NCBI RefSeq assembly: GCF_021190915.1
Contig: NZ_JAIOAP010000006.1
Span: forward strand, 124,001-188,000
Source: Cohnella silvisoli
Lineage (GTDB): Bacteria > Bacillota > Bacilli > Paenibacillales > Paenibacillaceae
Direction of reading: 5' to 3'
DNA: 64,000 nucleotides
Part shown: piece after piece, positions 1 to 8,387 of the stretch
How positions within the stretch are numbered: position 1 is the first letter of the stretch
How the letters are laid out: every line of letters begins with the position of its first letter
Program-made: the position numbers and the translations under genes
The notes under the pieces: model-generated
Told to the model about the DNA's origin: nothing
What the model saw: only the letters and a program-made list of their open reading frames with translations
Database searches by the model: none

Positions 1-402
1 AGCAATGAACTTAAATCTCGTTGCATCCATCGTATCCAGGCTAATGTTAACGCGCCTGAGCCCCGCTTGCTTCAATTTCGCCGCTTGGGACGCAAGCAAC
101 AAGCCGTTGGTCGTAAGCGATATGTCTTCCACGCCCGGAAGCGCCGATAAACCGGCGACCAATTCCTCAAGTCCAGGCCTGACGAGCGGTTCTCCGCCCG
201 TAATTCTAAATTTACGTATGCCTAGATTCGCGGCCGATGCCGCAACTTCGAGAATATCGGAATAGGAAAGCAGCTTATCCTGCTCCATGAAAACCATGCC
301 TTCTTCCGGCATGCAATACAGGCATCGCAAATTACAGCGGTCGGTAACAGATATGCGTAAATAGGTATGCTTTCTCCCGAATCGGTCGTTCAATTCCGGC
401 AT
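1..402 (-). CDS. moaA: GTP 3',8-cyclase MoaA, N-terminal part (runs off left edge)
   Basis: Radical SAM enzyme for the first step of molybdopterin synthesis, GTP to 3',8-cyclo-GTP. Only the first 134 codons are present. The protein starts MPELNDRFGRKHTYLRIS and carries the CxxxCxxC cluster motif as CNLRCLYC near residues 24-31, followed by the MPEEGM and RITGGEPLVR motifs typical of MoaA. The ATG at 402 follows a GGAGTG-type ribosome binding site. It is divergent from the moaDE fusion, with about 118 bases between the starts; that is too short for a classical Moco riboswitch and I see none. The reading frame is open to base 1, so the C-terminal part with the second cluster lies outside the window. 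Confidence 0.95.
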   Translation of the reverse strand, partial: MPELNDRFGRKHTYLRISVTDRCNLRCLYCMPEEGMVFMEQDKLLSYSDILEVAASAANLGIRKFRITGGEPLVRPGLEELVAGLSALPGVEDISLTTNGLLLASQAAKLKQAGLRRVNISLDTMDATRFKFIA

Positions 403-520
403 CTTCACCCACTCCTCTGGCACCGAATTAGTGTCTCTCTAGCATAACATTTTCACAGACGATATGGTATGCTTGCTGGAGGGAATGTTTGCTTTTCACG
501 GGAGGAAGCTGAACACGAAG

Positions 521-1279
521 ATGACAAATACTTGGACCATTTCTTTATTCGCCGGCCTTGCCGAGCGCTTAAATACGCGAACGCTGTTCCTCGAATGGGA
601 ACAAACGGAGTTAAAAGCCGGACAAGTCAAGCAGCGTTTGGCCAACCTATTTCCGGAGCATGCCGATCTATTATCCGTTTGTTTCATGGCGCAAAATCAA
701 GTCTATGCCCACGACGAAGCTATCGTTAAATTTAGCGACGAGTTGGCTTTGCTTCCGCCTGTGTCCGGAGGCACTGATGAAGCGCAGGATGATACCAAGG
801 AATTGCATGAAGGGAAACGTTATATGATTTCCGACGACCCGATTGATGTAAATAGCGTGCTCTCAAGGGTATACCACCCCGACCACGGAGCCGCCATTGC
901 TTTCGTAGGGACGACACGGGAGTGGACGGCCGGCAAAAGAACGGTCACGTTGGAATATGAAGCGTACGTTCCGATGGCCGAATCCGCCCTCGCGCAAATC
1001 GGAGAGGAAATTTCCGCGCGTTGGCCTGGAACCTTATGCGCCATTACCCATAGGATAGGCACCGTTGGAATAGGAGAAATAAGCGTCGTCATCGCCATCT
1101 CTTCCTCCCATCGGTCGGAAGCTTACGAGGCAAGCCGTTATGCGATAGAACGATTGAAACAGACAGTGCCGATTTGGAAAAAAGAAATATACGAGGATGG
1201 CACGGAGTGGAAAGGACATCAGCTCGGACCATGGGATCCTATCGCTTCGCTTGACGGTTCTGGAGGGGAAAAGCGATGA
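521..1279 (+). CDS. moaDE: Fused molybdopterin synthase, MoaD-MoaE
   Basis: Both subunits of molybdopterin synthase in one chain of about 252 residues. Residues 1-84 are a ubiquitin-like MoaD domain ending LLPPVSGG, the Gly-Gly tail that is normally thiocarboxylated. After a linker of about 30 residues comes MoaE, recognisable by AIAFVGTTREW, the AITHRIGTVGIGE strand and the conserved lysines of RLKQTVPIWKKE. I chose ATG 521 because the MoaD fold begins right there and GGAGGAAG lies 13 bases upstream; in-frame starts at 464 and 485 lack a spaced binding site. It overlaps moeB by four bases (ATGA), so the two are translationally coupled. The Gly-Gly tail is internal here rather than a free C terminus, so activation would need processing or an unusual mechanism. 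Confidence 0.9.
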   Translation: MTNTWTISLFAGLAERLNTRTLFLEWEQTELKAGQVKQRLANLFPEHADLLSVCFMAQNQVYAHDEAIVKFSDELALLPPVSGGTDEAQDDTKELHEGKRYMISDDPIDVNSVLSRVYHPDHGAAIAFVGTTREWTAGKRTVTLEYEAYVPMAESALAQIGEEISARWPGTLCAITHRIGTVGIGEISVVIAISSSHRSEAYEASRYAIERLKQTVPIWKKEIYEDGTEWKGHQLGPWDPIASLDGSGGEKR

Positions 1280-2322
1280 CTTCACTTAGCGAGGATAGCC
1301 GTTATGCCAGACAGGTTCGTTACTCGGCAATTGGCGAGACAGGACAAGCGCGGCTCCTGCAATCTCATGCCGTAGTCGTCGGAGTTGGGGCGCTCGGCTG
1401 CGTAAGCGCCAATCATCTGGCCCGTGCGGGTGTCGGAAAGCTGACGTTGATCGATCGGGACATCGTGGACCGGAGCAACCTGCAGCGTCAGTTGCTCTAT
1501 GACGAAGCGGATGCCGCGAACGGAACTCCGAAAGCCATCGCAGCCGCCTCCCGTTTAAAGGGAATCAATAGCGGCATTACCATAGTACCCCATGTAGCCG
1601 ACTTGACTTCCTTTAACGCGGAGAAGCTTCTGACCGATTCGAATATCATTATCGACGGAACCGATAATTTCAGCGTGAGATACTTAATCAACGAAGTGAG
1701 CATTAAACACGGAATTCCTTGGATTTACGGCGGAGCGGTCGGCGCGTCGGGCATGACTTTGACGATTGTACCCGGGGCGACGCCTTGCTTAAGCTGCCTG
1801 TTTCCCGAACCTCCGCCGGGAGGTTCGTTGGATACGTGCGAGACAGCCGGCGTCCTCTCCCCTATCGTGGATACGATCGCCTCCATGCAAGTGATGGAAG
1901 CCATCAAATTGATGACAGGTCAACCGGAAGCGCTTCGTGGATCGCTGCTTCAAATTGACCTGTGGCAGCATCAATGGCAATCGTTGTCGGTTAAAGGAGC
2001 TAGAAGAACGGCTTGTCCGGTATGCGGGCAGCGCTGGTTCGAAGCTCTTGACGGGGATAACGGGCACGAGACCATGACGGCTTCACTCTGCGGTAGAAAT
2101 ACGGTACAAGTGTCGCCCGCCCGTCCTTTATCGCTTGATCTCCAATCGCTGGACCAACGTTTTAATAAAGCCGGACGTACCGAGATTAACCCCTACTCCC
2201 TGAGGTTGCATTTGCAGGACGGCCTCACGTTCCTTCTATTTACGGATGGACGCGCGCTTGTGATGGGCACTGACGATCCTCTGCGAGCTCGCCGAACTTA
2301 TGCTGAGCTAATGGGAGAATAA
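1276..2322 (+). CDS. moeB: MoeB/ThiF-family sulfur-carrier adenylyltransferase
   Basis: E1-like enzyme that adenylates the C-terminal glycine of MoaD (or ThiS) before sulfur transfer. It has the Rossmann nucleotide motif VVGVGALGC near residue 34, the RSNLQRQ segment, a zinc site built from CLSC and CPVC pairs, and the DTCETAGVLSP segment holding the likely thioester cysteine. At 348 residues it is longer than a bare MoeB (about 250). The last 80 or so residues form an extra domain that is not a clear rhodanese, since I see no CxxGxR loop. It overlaps moaDE by four bases, which supports joint production with its substrate. The assignment to MoeB rather than ThiF rests on this context. Confidence 0.87.
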   Translation: MTSLSEDSRYARQVRYSAIGETGQARLLQSHAVVVGVGALGCVSANHLARAGVGKLTLIDRDIVDRSNLQRQLLYDEADAANGTPKAIAAASRLKGINSGITIVPHVADLTSFNAEKLLTDSNIIIDGTDNFSVRYLINEVSIKHGIPWIYGGAVGASGMTLTIVPGATPCLSCLFPEPPPGGSLDTCETAGVLSPIVDTIASMQVMEAIKLMTGQPEALRGSLLQIDLWQHQWQSLSVKGARRTACPVCGQRWFEALDGDNGHETMTASLCGRNTVQVSPARPLSLDLQSLDQRFNKAGRTEINPYSLRLHLQDGLTFLLFTDGRALVMGTDDPLRARRTYAELMGE

Positions 2323-2337
2323 ACAGTGGAACTTCTC

Positions 2338-3288
2338 CTAGCGATGCCATTCCTCAACTTGTACATCTCGCAATATCCGTTCATGATCGGATAAGCGCAC
2401 ATCGCCTGCCACCTGAGATAAAGCATTCGCGCATCCGGCCGCCGCCGCATAACTCAAACATCGCGGCGCCGGCCAACCTCTTATGAAGCCATAGGCGTAT
2501 CCCGCCACGAAAGCATCGCCGGAGCCGACCGTATTCACGGGTCTAAGCTTCGGTATTCGTACGCGGTATAGCTTACCTTCTGCGCCTGCAACCGCTCCTT
2601 CGCCTCCTAAGGTAACGACCACGTTTGGAATTCCCTTCTCCATAAGCGAAATAACCCCGCCATAGAGATCTTGTCCCCCCGATTTCTCCGTCTCGGCAAG
2701 CAGAGGAAGGATTTCATCCTCGTTCGGCTTTATGAATGACGGCTTGGCTGCCAAACCCTGCACTAGCGGCTCGCCGCTCGCGTCTAGGAAAACTTCCGCT
2801 CCCGCTTGCCGCGCAATTTCGATAAGCTCCGCATACAGCCCGGAAGAGAGCCCCTTCGGAATGCTTCCAGAGAAAATAACAAGCCCCGACTCCTCGCTCA
2901 GTCGCTGAAGCTTGCTCTTGAAGTTAACCAAATGCTCCTCGCGGATTTCCGGGCCCGGCTCCAACACCTCCGTAGAGGATCCGTCAGTGCGATCGATGAA
3001 ATTCAGGCAAAGCCTAGACTCGCCGGACGCACCGACGAATTCTGATTCAATGCCGATCTTCCTCACCTGATCGATGATGAACTGGCCGTTGTAACCGCTG
3101 GCGAAACCGGTTGCCGCCACGTTCGAGTGCCCTAACTGGCGGAGCACCCGGGCAACGTTAACGCCTTTGCCGCCTGCCATCGACAGGATTTTTTCGGCTC
3201 TGATCACTTTTCCTTTGGCAAGGACCGGTACGTAATACGTTTTATCGATTGCCGCGTTTAAGGTTACGGTCGTTATTTTTGTTTTCAT
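2338..3288 (-). CDS. 1-phosphofructokinase / tagatose-6-phosphate kinase family
   Basis: PfkB-fold sugar-phosphate kinase of the FruK/LacC group, about 316 residues. It opens with ITTVTLNAAIDKTYYV, has the AGGKGVNVARVLRQLG substrate motif near residue 40, and the NTVGSGDAFVAGY anion-hole signature with the catalytic Asp near residue 250. It is the last gene of a five-gene operon with a class II aldolase directly upstream. I therefore infer that it makes tagatose-1,6- or fructose-1,6-bisphosphate for that aldolase. ATG 3288 is used; a TTG at 3291 has slightly better spacing from AAGGA and cannot be excluded. It is convergent with moeB, with 15 bases between the stop codons. Confidence 0.85.
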   Translation of the reverse strand: MKTKITTVTLNAAIDKTYYVPVLAKGKVIRAEKILSMAGGKGVNVARVLRQLGHSNVAATGFASGYNGQFIIDQVRKIGIESEFVGASGESRLCLNFIDRTDGSSTEVLEPGPEIREEHLVNFKSKLQRLSEESGLVIFSGSIPKGLSSGLYAELIEIARQAGAEVFLDASGEPLVQGLAAKPSFIKPNEDEILPLLAETEKSGGQDLYGGVISLMEKGIPNVVVTLGGEGAVAGAEGKLYRVRIPKLRPVNTVGSGDAFVAGYAYGFIRGWPAPRCLSYAAAAGCANALSQVAGDVRLSDHERILRDVQVEEWHR

Positions 3289-3310
3289 CAAAGATGGCCG
3301 TCCTTCTCGC

Positions 3311-4165
3311 CTATGCTTTGCCGATAGAGCCGCAAAGGCGCATTTTTTCGATCGCCGCCGCTTTCAAAGCTTGTTTGGCAGGAACCATGTATTTACGCGG
3401 ATCGTTTTCTTCCGGATTGCCGGCGAACACTTTCTTAATCGCATCGGAGAAGACTATGCGCAATTCGGTAGCGACGTTCATCTTGGACATCCCAAGGGAG
3501 ACGGCCCTCTTTACTTGGTCTTCGGGAATTCCGGAGCCGCCGTGAAGCACGAGAGGAACGGAAACTTTGGAGGCGATGCGGCCAATCCGGTCGAAATCGA
3601 TATTCGGATCTCCTTTATAGATGCCGTGCGCCGTTCCGATCGCCGGGGCCAGAGTGTGAACGCCGGTCAGCTCCACGAAACGCGCGCATTCGTCCGGATC
3701 CGCAAGCAGAGCATCCCTCTCGTCGACCACGATGTCATCCTCAACGCCGCCGACCCGGCCAAGCTCCGCCTCGACATTGATGCCGACCGCGGATGCCGCT
3801 TCAACGACTTTGCGCGTTGCCGCTACATTTAAGTCAAAAGGATCATGGGAGGCGTCGATCATGACGGATGTATATCCCGCTCTAATACATTGCATGATGA
3901 TGCTGAAATCCGAACAATGGTCCAAGTGCAACGCGATCGGTACGGAGCTTCTATTGGCTGCGACCGTTGCCGCGGCAGCAATATAATCGGCTCCCAAGTG
4001 TTTCACCGTTCCGACAGTAGACTGAATAATTAAAGGAGAACGCGTTTCCTCCGCCGCCTCAACGACGGCTTGCAGCATTTCCAGCGTATGAACGTTAAAA
4101 GCCCCGATGCAATAACCTCCGTCGCGTGCCGTTTGAAGAAGCGGAGTCGATGATACCAATGCCAT
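3311..4165 (-). CDS. Class II fructose/tagatose-bisphosphate aldolase
   Basis: Zinc-dependent aldolase of the FbaA/GatY/KbaY family, 284 residues. Family marks include the zinc histidine segment ALHLDHCSD near residue 82, YTSVMIDASHDPFDLN, the metal-binding VEAELGRVGG, the GTAHGIYKG histidine, and VLHGGSGIPE. GGAGGAATCC lies just before the ATG. It sits between a ROK kinase and a tagatose-6-phosphate-kinase-like gene in one operon, so tagatose-1,6-bisphosphate cleavage to dihydroxyacetone phosphate and glyceraldehyde-3-phosphate is the most likely role. Fructose-1,6-bisphosphate remains possible. It is a distinct paralogue of the iolJ aldolase at 10315-11199. Confidence 0.9.
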   Translation of the reverse strand: MALVSSTPLLQTARDGGYCIGAFNVHTLEMLQAVVEAAEETRSPLIIQSTVGTVKHLGADYIAAAATVAANRSSVPIALHLDHCSDFSIIMQCIRAGYTSVMIDASHDPFDLNVAATRKVVEAASAVGINVEAELGRVGGVEDDIVVDERDALLADPDECARFVELTGVHTLAPAIGTAHGIYKGDPNIDFDRIGRIASKVSVPLVLHGGSGIPEDQVKRAVSLGMSKMNVATELRIVFSDAIKKVFAGNPEENDPRKYMVPAKQALKAAAIEKMRLCGSIGKA

Positions 4166-4193
4166 GATGGATTCCTCCTGAGTTTTGATTTCT

Positions 4194-5150
4194 TTATAAT
4201 TGATGTCTAGCGTACAATGCGCTTCCTATAATACCTGCATCGTCGTTGTGCTCAGCCGTGACTACCTTCAAACCTTCGCGATATTCAGGCAAGATCAAGT
4301 CAAGTAATTGTTCGCGCAGCGGCGCCATTATTCTTTCACCGGCCAATGCGCCGCCTCCGCCGACAATAATAACCTCCGGGCTTAATACCATCGTGGCTGC
4401 CGCTAATGCCCGACCGTTCAAAGCACCGGCACGAGTCAATATTTCCGTCGCCAATTGATCCCCGTCATCCATTGCCTTGGAAATATCCGCTGCCGTCAGG
4501 TTTTCAAGCGTATCGCCCGGGAACGCTTTATTGAGCAGGCTTTCACGCCCTTCCCGAATGGCTTTCTTCGCTTGTCTCACCATACCCGATGCGGACGCGA
4601 CGGTTTCCAGACAACCGCTTAACCCGCACGCGCATTGTTCGTCAACGCCTTCCATTCGAACATGTCCGATTTCTCCGGCCAACGCTTTATAGCCATAGAA
4701 AATTTGGCCTTCAAGAACAATCGCTGCGGCAATGCCGGTACCGATCGTAATGCCGAGCACATGACCGGAACCGCGTCCCGCCCCCGCTATCGCTTCTCCG
4801 TAAACGTACATTCTAACGTCGTTGTCGATAAAGGCAGGGAGGCCGATAAGGGCTTCCAGCTCGGACGCTACCGGGATGTTACGCCAATTCAAATTGCTCG
4901 AATTTAGGGAAATTCCCGCCTTCGGATCTACAAGCCCAGGAATGCCTAAACCGACTCCGATGACCTCGTGCTCGCTTCCGAGCGTTTCGCGTATTTCCCC
5001 CACCATATCCGCAATGCGTCTAAGCACCTCGGAATGTCCAAGATGGGCTTCCGTCTTGCGCTTCAGCTTCCGAAGCACTCGTCCGTCTGCGTCCACCGCT
5101 CCGCAAACGATATTCGTTCCTCCGACATCCACCCCAATAGATAGACTCAT
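4194..5150 (-). CDS. ROK-family sugar kinase
   Basis: Cytoplasmic hexose kinase of 318 residues. It has the phosphate-binding DVGGTN motif at the N terminus, the GIGIPG-like GLGIPGLVD segment, a second glycine motif in GITIGTGIAAA, and the zinc signature EIGHVRME followed by CACGLSGCLE near residues 170-185. In this operon it is the only enzyme able to phosphorylate an unphosphorylated sugar, and no PTS genes are present. I infer it acts on the incoming amino sugar, probably galactosamine or GalNAc, as ROK-type AgaK enzymes do. Glucokinase, fructokinase or mannokinase activity cannot be told apart from sequence alone. Confidence 0.85.
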   Translation of the reverse strand: MSLSIGVDVGGTNIVCGAVDADGRVLRKLKRKTEAHLGHSEVLRRIADMVGEIRETLGSEHEVIGVGLGIPGLVDPKAGISLNSSNLNWRNIPVASELEALIGLPAFIDNDVRMYVYGEAIAGAGRGSGHVLGITIGTGIAAAIVLEGQIFYGYKALAGEIGHVRMEGVDEQCACGLSGCLETVASASGMVRQAKKAIREGRESLLNKAFPGDTLENLTAADISKAMDDGDQLATEILTRAGALNGRALAAATMVLSPEVIIVGGGGALAGERIMAPLREQLLDLILPEYREGLKVVTAEHNDDAGIIGSALYARHQL

Positions 5151-5158
5151 CGAACTAC

Positions 5159-5956
5159 CTACCTTTCCGCATCTAATGTCGCTTTATTCGCCGTATACAC
5201 CTTTACATCCCCTAGATTCAAGGCGCTTAAAATAGACTCGCTAGGACGTTCGTCGGTAATGCAAGCGTGCAGCTCCGATAACGACGCCACGTGAAAGAGC
5301 GACGCACGGCCGACTTTCGTACGGTCGAACACGGCAATCGTTTTGCCGGATCTTTGCATCAGCAAGGCAGCGATGTTGGCTTCGAGCTCAGAGTAGGTAC
5401 TTACCCCCTGCTCGTTAATGCCATCGATGCCCAAGAACATCTTATGGATGTTCAGTGCTTTGACCGTTTGTTCCGCAAGTGGACCGCACAGCTCAAAGCT
5501 TCTGTTGCGAAGAACGCCGCCCGTCAACACCACTTGAAGCTCATCGCTGTCCGCAAGCTCCATCGCGATATTTACCGCGTTCGTAACGACTGTAATATTG
5601 CGCCTTTTCTTCAGCGCCTTCGCGATAAAGAAAGTCGTCGTGCCTCCGGTTAAGCCGATGACGTCGCCTTCCTGCACGAGCGATGCCGCTCTTTCCGCGA
5701 TAGCTTCTTTTTCCCGAAACAATTCGCTTTGCTTCTCATGAAACGGAACTTCGCGGATGATGCCCAAGCTTTCATACTTAGCTCCGCCGCCCATCGTCCG
5801 GATGACTCGGCCGGATTTCTCCAATTCCTCGAGATCCCGCCTTGCCGTCGCTTCCGAGCAATCGAATTTTTCCGTCATTTCCGGCAAAGAGATATTTCCG
5901 TACCGTTCCAGATAAGCCAGCACCTGCTCTTGCCGGTCCGATTTGTTGCGCGTCAT
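5159..5956 (-). CDS. DeoR-family transcriptional regulator
   Basis: Sugar-phosphate-responsive repressor of about 265 residues. The N-terminal winged helix is seen in ISLPEMTEKFDCSEATARRD, followed by the DeoR sensor domain (IGLTGGTTTFFIA, ITVVTNAVNIA, FLGIDGINEQGV). It lies inside the operon it probably controls, between the SIS isomerase and the ROK kinase, so autoregulation is likely. The inverted repeat at 7085-7120 over the operon promoter is the best candidate operator. Start ATG 5956 has GGGAG nine bases upstream; the ATG at 5962 is only three bases from it. The likely inducer is a phosphorylated intermediate of this pathway, which is inference. Confidence 0.88.
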   Translation of the reverse strand: MTRNKSDRQEQVLAYLERYGNISLPEMTEKFDCSEATARRDLEELEKSGRVIRTMGGGAKYESLGIIREVPFHEKQSELFREKEAIAERAASLVQEGDVIGLTGGTTTFFIAKALKKRRNITVVTNAVNIAMELADSDELQVVLTGGVLRNRSFELCGPLAEQTVKALNIHKMFLGIDGINEQGVSTYSELEANIAALLMQRSGKTIAVFDRTKVGRASLFHVASLSELHACITDERPSESILSALNLGDVKVYTANKATLDAER

Positions 5957-5978
5957 CGCCATGCGCTCCCTTATACGA

Positions 5979-7028
5979 TTAGATGGTAACGACCTGCGTC
6001 AAATTTCTCGGATGATCGGGATCTACGCCCTTTTTCATAGCCGTATAGAAGCCGAGATACTGAAGCAAAGGAAGGTATAATACCGCGCGGGCTTCATCGG
6101 AAAGCGAACCTCCGCCGATTTCGAACACTGCGTCCGCGAAGCTTGTGTCAGCGCCGCCGGCGGTTGTCACGAGCAACACGAACGCCCCGTAAGCTTTCAT
6201 CTCTTCGGCGACTTTCAGCTCATACGCGCGAGCCTGTTCGGAAACGAGCAGGCAGACGAGCGTACCGGGTTCAATGACCGACTTCGGTCCATGACGGAAT
6301 TCCAGCGTGCCGTAGCTTTCCGTCCAAACATAGGACATTTCCTTGAGCTTCAGGCATACTTCCTGCCCCAATCCGTAATAAGCTCCCATTCCTAAATAAA
6401 TATATTTGTTGAACGCGTTCTCTTCGACCAAGCTCTCGGCAAAGCCTTTTCCGTGAACGACGACGTCCCCTTGAAGAGCAAGAACACTTTCCATCTCAGA
6501 AAAGTGAGCGGAGCCGGCTGCTGACGCTATGGCCGCCTGCATCATATACGTCATGCTGCTGAACGACTTTGTCATTACGGTGCTCTTCTCTTTGCCTAAC
6601 GGGGAAACAAGGCATTCGGCCATGACGCCCAGACGACTGGTTTCATAACAGGTAATACCGCAGGTTGTCCAGTTGGCCAGCTCTTTTACCGAATCCAATG
6701 CCAATATGACTTCCGAAGATTCGCCGGAGCGGGAAACTCCAACAAGCAGCACTTTGCGTCCGCGAGCGACCGATTGATCCCGGAATAGAAAAATATCCGA
6801 GGACGGCAATGCGCTCGCGCTTCGGCCAAGCCAAACACGGAACGTTGTCGCCATCACCTGCGCTTGATAATAGGAGGAACCGGATCCAATGAAGACGACC
6901 TCATCGTACTCCGCGTTGCCGATATATTTGTTCACCCAACTTTGTTGCTGCTTTAATTGCTCCCAAGCAGCGGATAGCGCTTCGGCCTGCCCGCCGATTT
7001 CGGGAAGGGTTAAAATTCCTCTTGTCAA
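5979..7028 (-). CDS. SIS-domain amino-sugar isomerase/deaminase, AgaS-like
   Basis: Tandem SIS-domain protein of about 349 residues. Phosphosugar-binding serines are visible in FIGSGSSYYQA and GVSRSGESSEV in the first half; the second domain has YGTLEFRHGPKS, shared with AgaS galactosamine-6-phosphate isomerases and the GlmS isomerase domain. No glutaminase domain is present. First gene of the operon with DeoR, ROK kinase, aldolase and tagatose-6-phosphate kinase homologues, which fits GalN-6-phosphate to tagatose-6-phosphate plus ammonia. I use TTG 7028, which has GGAG eight bases upstream; the ATG at 7067 lies inside the predicted -10 box and could not be on the transcript. Fructoselysine-type deglycase is an alternative. 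Confidence 0.8.
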   Translation of the reverse strand: MTRGILTLPEIGGQAEALSAAWEQLKQQQSWVNKYIGNAEYDEVVFIGSGSSYYQAQVMATTFRVWLGRSASALPSSDIFLFRDQSVARGRKVLLVGVSRSGESSEVILALDSVKELANWTTCGITCYETSRLGVMAECLVSPLGKEKSTVMTKSFSSMTYMMQAAIASAAGSAHFSEMESVLALQGDVVVHGKGFAESLVEENAFNKYIYLGMGAYYGLGQEVCLKLKEMSYVWTESYGTLEFRHGPKSVIEPGTLVCLLVSEQARAYELKVAEEMKAYGAFVLLVTTAGGADTSFADAVFEIGGGSLSDEARAVLYLPLLQYLGFYTAMKKGVDPDHPRNLTQVVTI

Positions 7029-7066
7029 AGAAACCACTCCAATCTCGTTTTTTCGTTCATATTGCA

Positions 7067-7120
7067 ATTATATTTCATAAACACTGAAATTTTCAATCAT
7101 TATTTTGATTAATAATTTCA
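7067..7120 (-). promoter_or_regulatory. Promoter and candidate DeoR operator of the amino-sugar operon
   Basis: On the minus strand a -35 TTGAAA (7096-7091) and a -10 TATAAT (7072-7067) are separated by 18 bases. The -35 is overlapped by an imperfect inverted repeat, TGAAATTTTCAATCA at 7085-7099 and TGATTAATAATTTCA at 7106-7120, with a six-base spacer. A further ATTTCA half site lies at 7072-7077. Placement over the -35 suits a repressor, and the DeoR gene is the second gene of the operon. Confidence 0.6.
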
Positions 7121-7293
7121 TAAAATGCAAAAAACGCGTTGCGAAAAACAATCCGAAGCCATGTCACGGACGTTAAAATTTCAGCGAGCTTGAAAACTAT
7201 TTTATTGCAAGAAAACGCTTTAGTTGGTAGCATATACAATAGAATTAATTGGAGAAATTTCTCAAACATTCGAATATCCTGTCGAGGTGCGGC

Positions 7294-8346
7294 ATGAGAG
7301 TCCATATTACCGATGTACGACCAGGAGATCGATTAGCGGAGGATATATTCAACTCCTTCGGGCTGCATGTCCTTTCCAAAGGCGCAACGCTTAACGAAAA
7401 AGAGCTAACAAGGATGTACCAGCACCAAATTGATTATATCGAGATTGAATGGCGCCCAAGCGCGAGCTCCCCCCAACCGGAGGAACCTGCGCAAACCCCT
7501 GCGTTCAATCCGCTGCTCCGTCCGCTCTACAACGATGCGATTGCCGGAGCCGAGCAACTGTTCGAACGCGCGCTTAAGGATGGTCGTATTTACGAAGAGG
7601 ACATACAGGAAAGTTTTCAGCCTCTCGTCGAGAACTTCCGGGCTGAACGTGACGTCGTCTCCTTGCTGCTTATGCTTAATAGCCAAGACGACTACACCTA
7701 CCAGCATTCCGTGCAGGTTGGCATGCTCAGCTATTATATCGCCAGGTGGCTCGGCTGGAGTGAGGAAGAGACCGTACGGGCAGGCAAGGCGGGATTTCTG
7801 CACGACATCGGCAAATGCAAAATAGACGATGTCATATTGAGCAAACCGAATAAGCTTACCGATGAAGAATTCCAGGAAATCAAAAACCATCCCAAGTTCG
7901 GTTACGATATATTAAAAAATTCATTTGACGATCCGGCCGTCGCGTTAGCCGCATTGCAGCACCATGAGCGGATGAACGGCACAGGGTATCCTCTTGGATT
8001 AACAAGCGAAAATATACACCCGATGGCCAGAGTCGTTGCGGTCGCAGACGTATACAGCGCCATGATCTCCTCCCGCGTATACAGCGACAAGAGAGATCTG
8101 CTGCACGTTCTGAGAGAAATGTACGAGCTCAGCTTTCAGGAATTGGATCCTGTAATCACCCATACCTTCATCCGTCATATGGTTCCGAATTTCATTGGGA
8201 AAAAGGTTGAGCTGACGAATGGGCAGACGGGCACCATCGTGATGACGCATCCGACCGATTTCTTTCGCCCTCTCGTTCAAGTAGACGAGCAATTCATTGA
8301 TTTATCCGTTCAGCGTAAGCTGGAAATCAGCCAAGTCTTTATGTAA
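7294..8346 (+). CDS. HD-GYP domain phosphodiesterase
   Basis: Predicted cyclic-di-GMP phosphodiesterase, about 350 residues, with no membrane segment. The N-terminal part (MRVHITDVRPGDRLAEDIF) is the usual lead-in of these Firmicutes proteins. The HD domain has HSVQVG, the HD pair in FLHDIGK near residue 170, and HHERMNGTGYP near 223-232, which is the complete GYP signature. A C-terminal beta-rich tail follows. ATG 7294 follows GAGGTG. A weak promoter (TTGCAA 7205-7210, TAGCAT 7228-7233, 17-base spacer) contains a cre-like AGAAAACGCTTTAG in its spacer. It ends at a hairpin terminator shared with the convergent NlpC gene. The PAS-GGDEF-EAL gene at 47742-49514 belongs to the same signalling network. 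Confidence 0.92.
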   Translation: MRVHITDVRPGDRLAEDIFNSFGLHVLSKGATLNEKELTRMYQHQIDYIEIEWRPSASSPQPEEPAQTPAFNPLLRPLYNDAIAGAEQLFERALKDGRIYEEDIQESFQPLVENFRAERDVVSLLLMLNSQDDYTYQHSVQVGMLSYYIARWLGWSEEETVRAGKAGFLHDIGKCKIDDVILSKPNKLTDEEFQEIKNHPKFGYDILKNSFDDPAVALAALQHHERMNGTGYPLGLTSENIHPMARVVAVADVYSAMISSRVYSDKRDLLHVLREMYELSFQELDPVITHTFIRHMVPNFIGKKVELTNGQTGTIVMTHPTDFFRPLVQVDEQFIDLSVQRKLEISQVFM

Positions 8347-8347
8347 T

Positions 8348-8382
8348 AAAGGCAGTTCCCCGTTATCAAGGGAACTGCCTTT
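8348..8382. terminator. Bidirectional terminator between HD-GYP and NlpC genes
   Basis: Perfect 13-base stem AAAGGCAGTTCCC / GGGAACTGCCTTT with a nine-base loop, placed between two convergent genes. Its stem is nearly the same as that of the terminator at 9464-9497. Confidence 0.88.
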
Positions 8383-8387
8383 CCAGT

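Noticed and set aside
403-520. Moco riboswitch between moaA and the moaDE fusion
   Set aside because: The gap is only 118 bases and must hold two divergent promoters; I see no extended paired structure of the expected kind.
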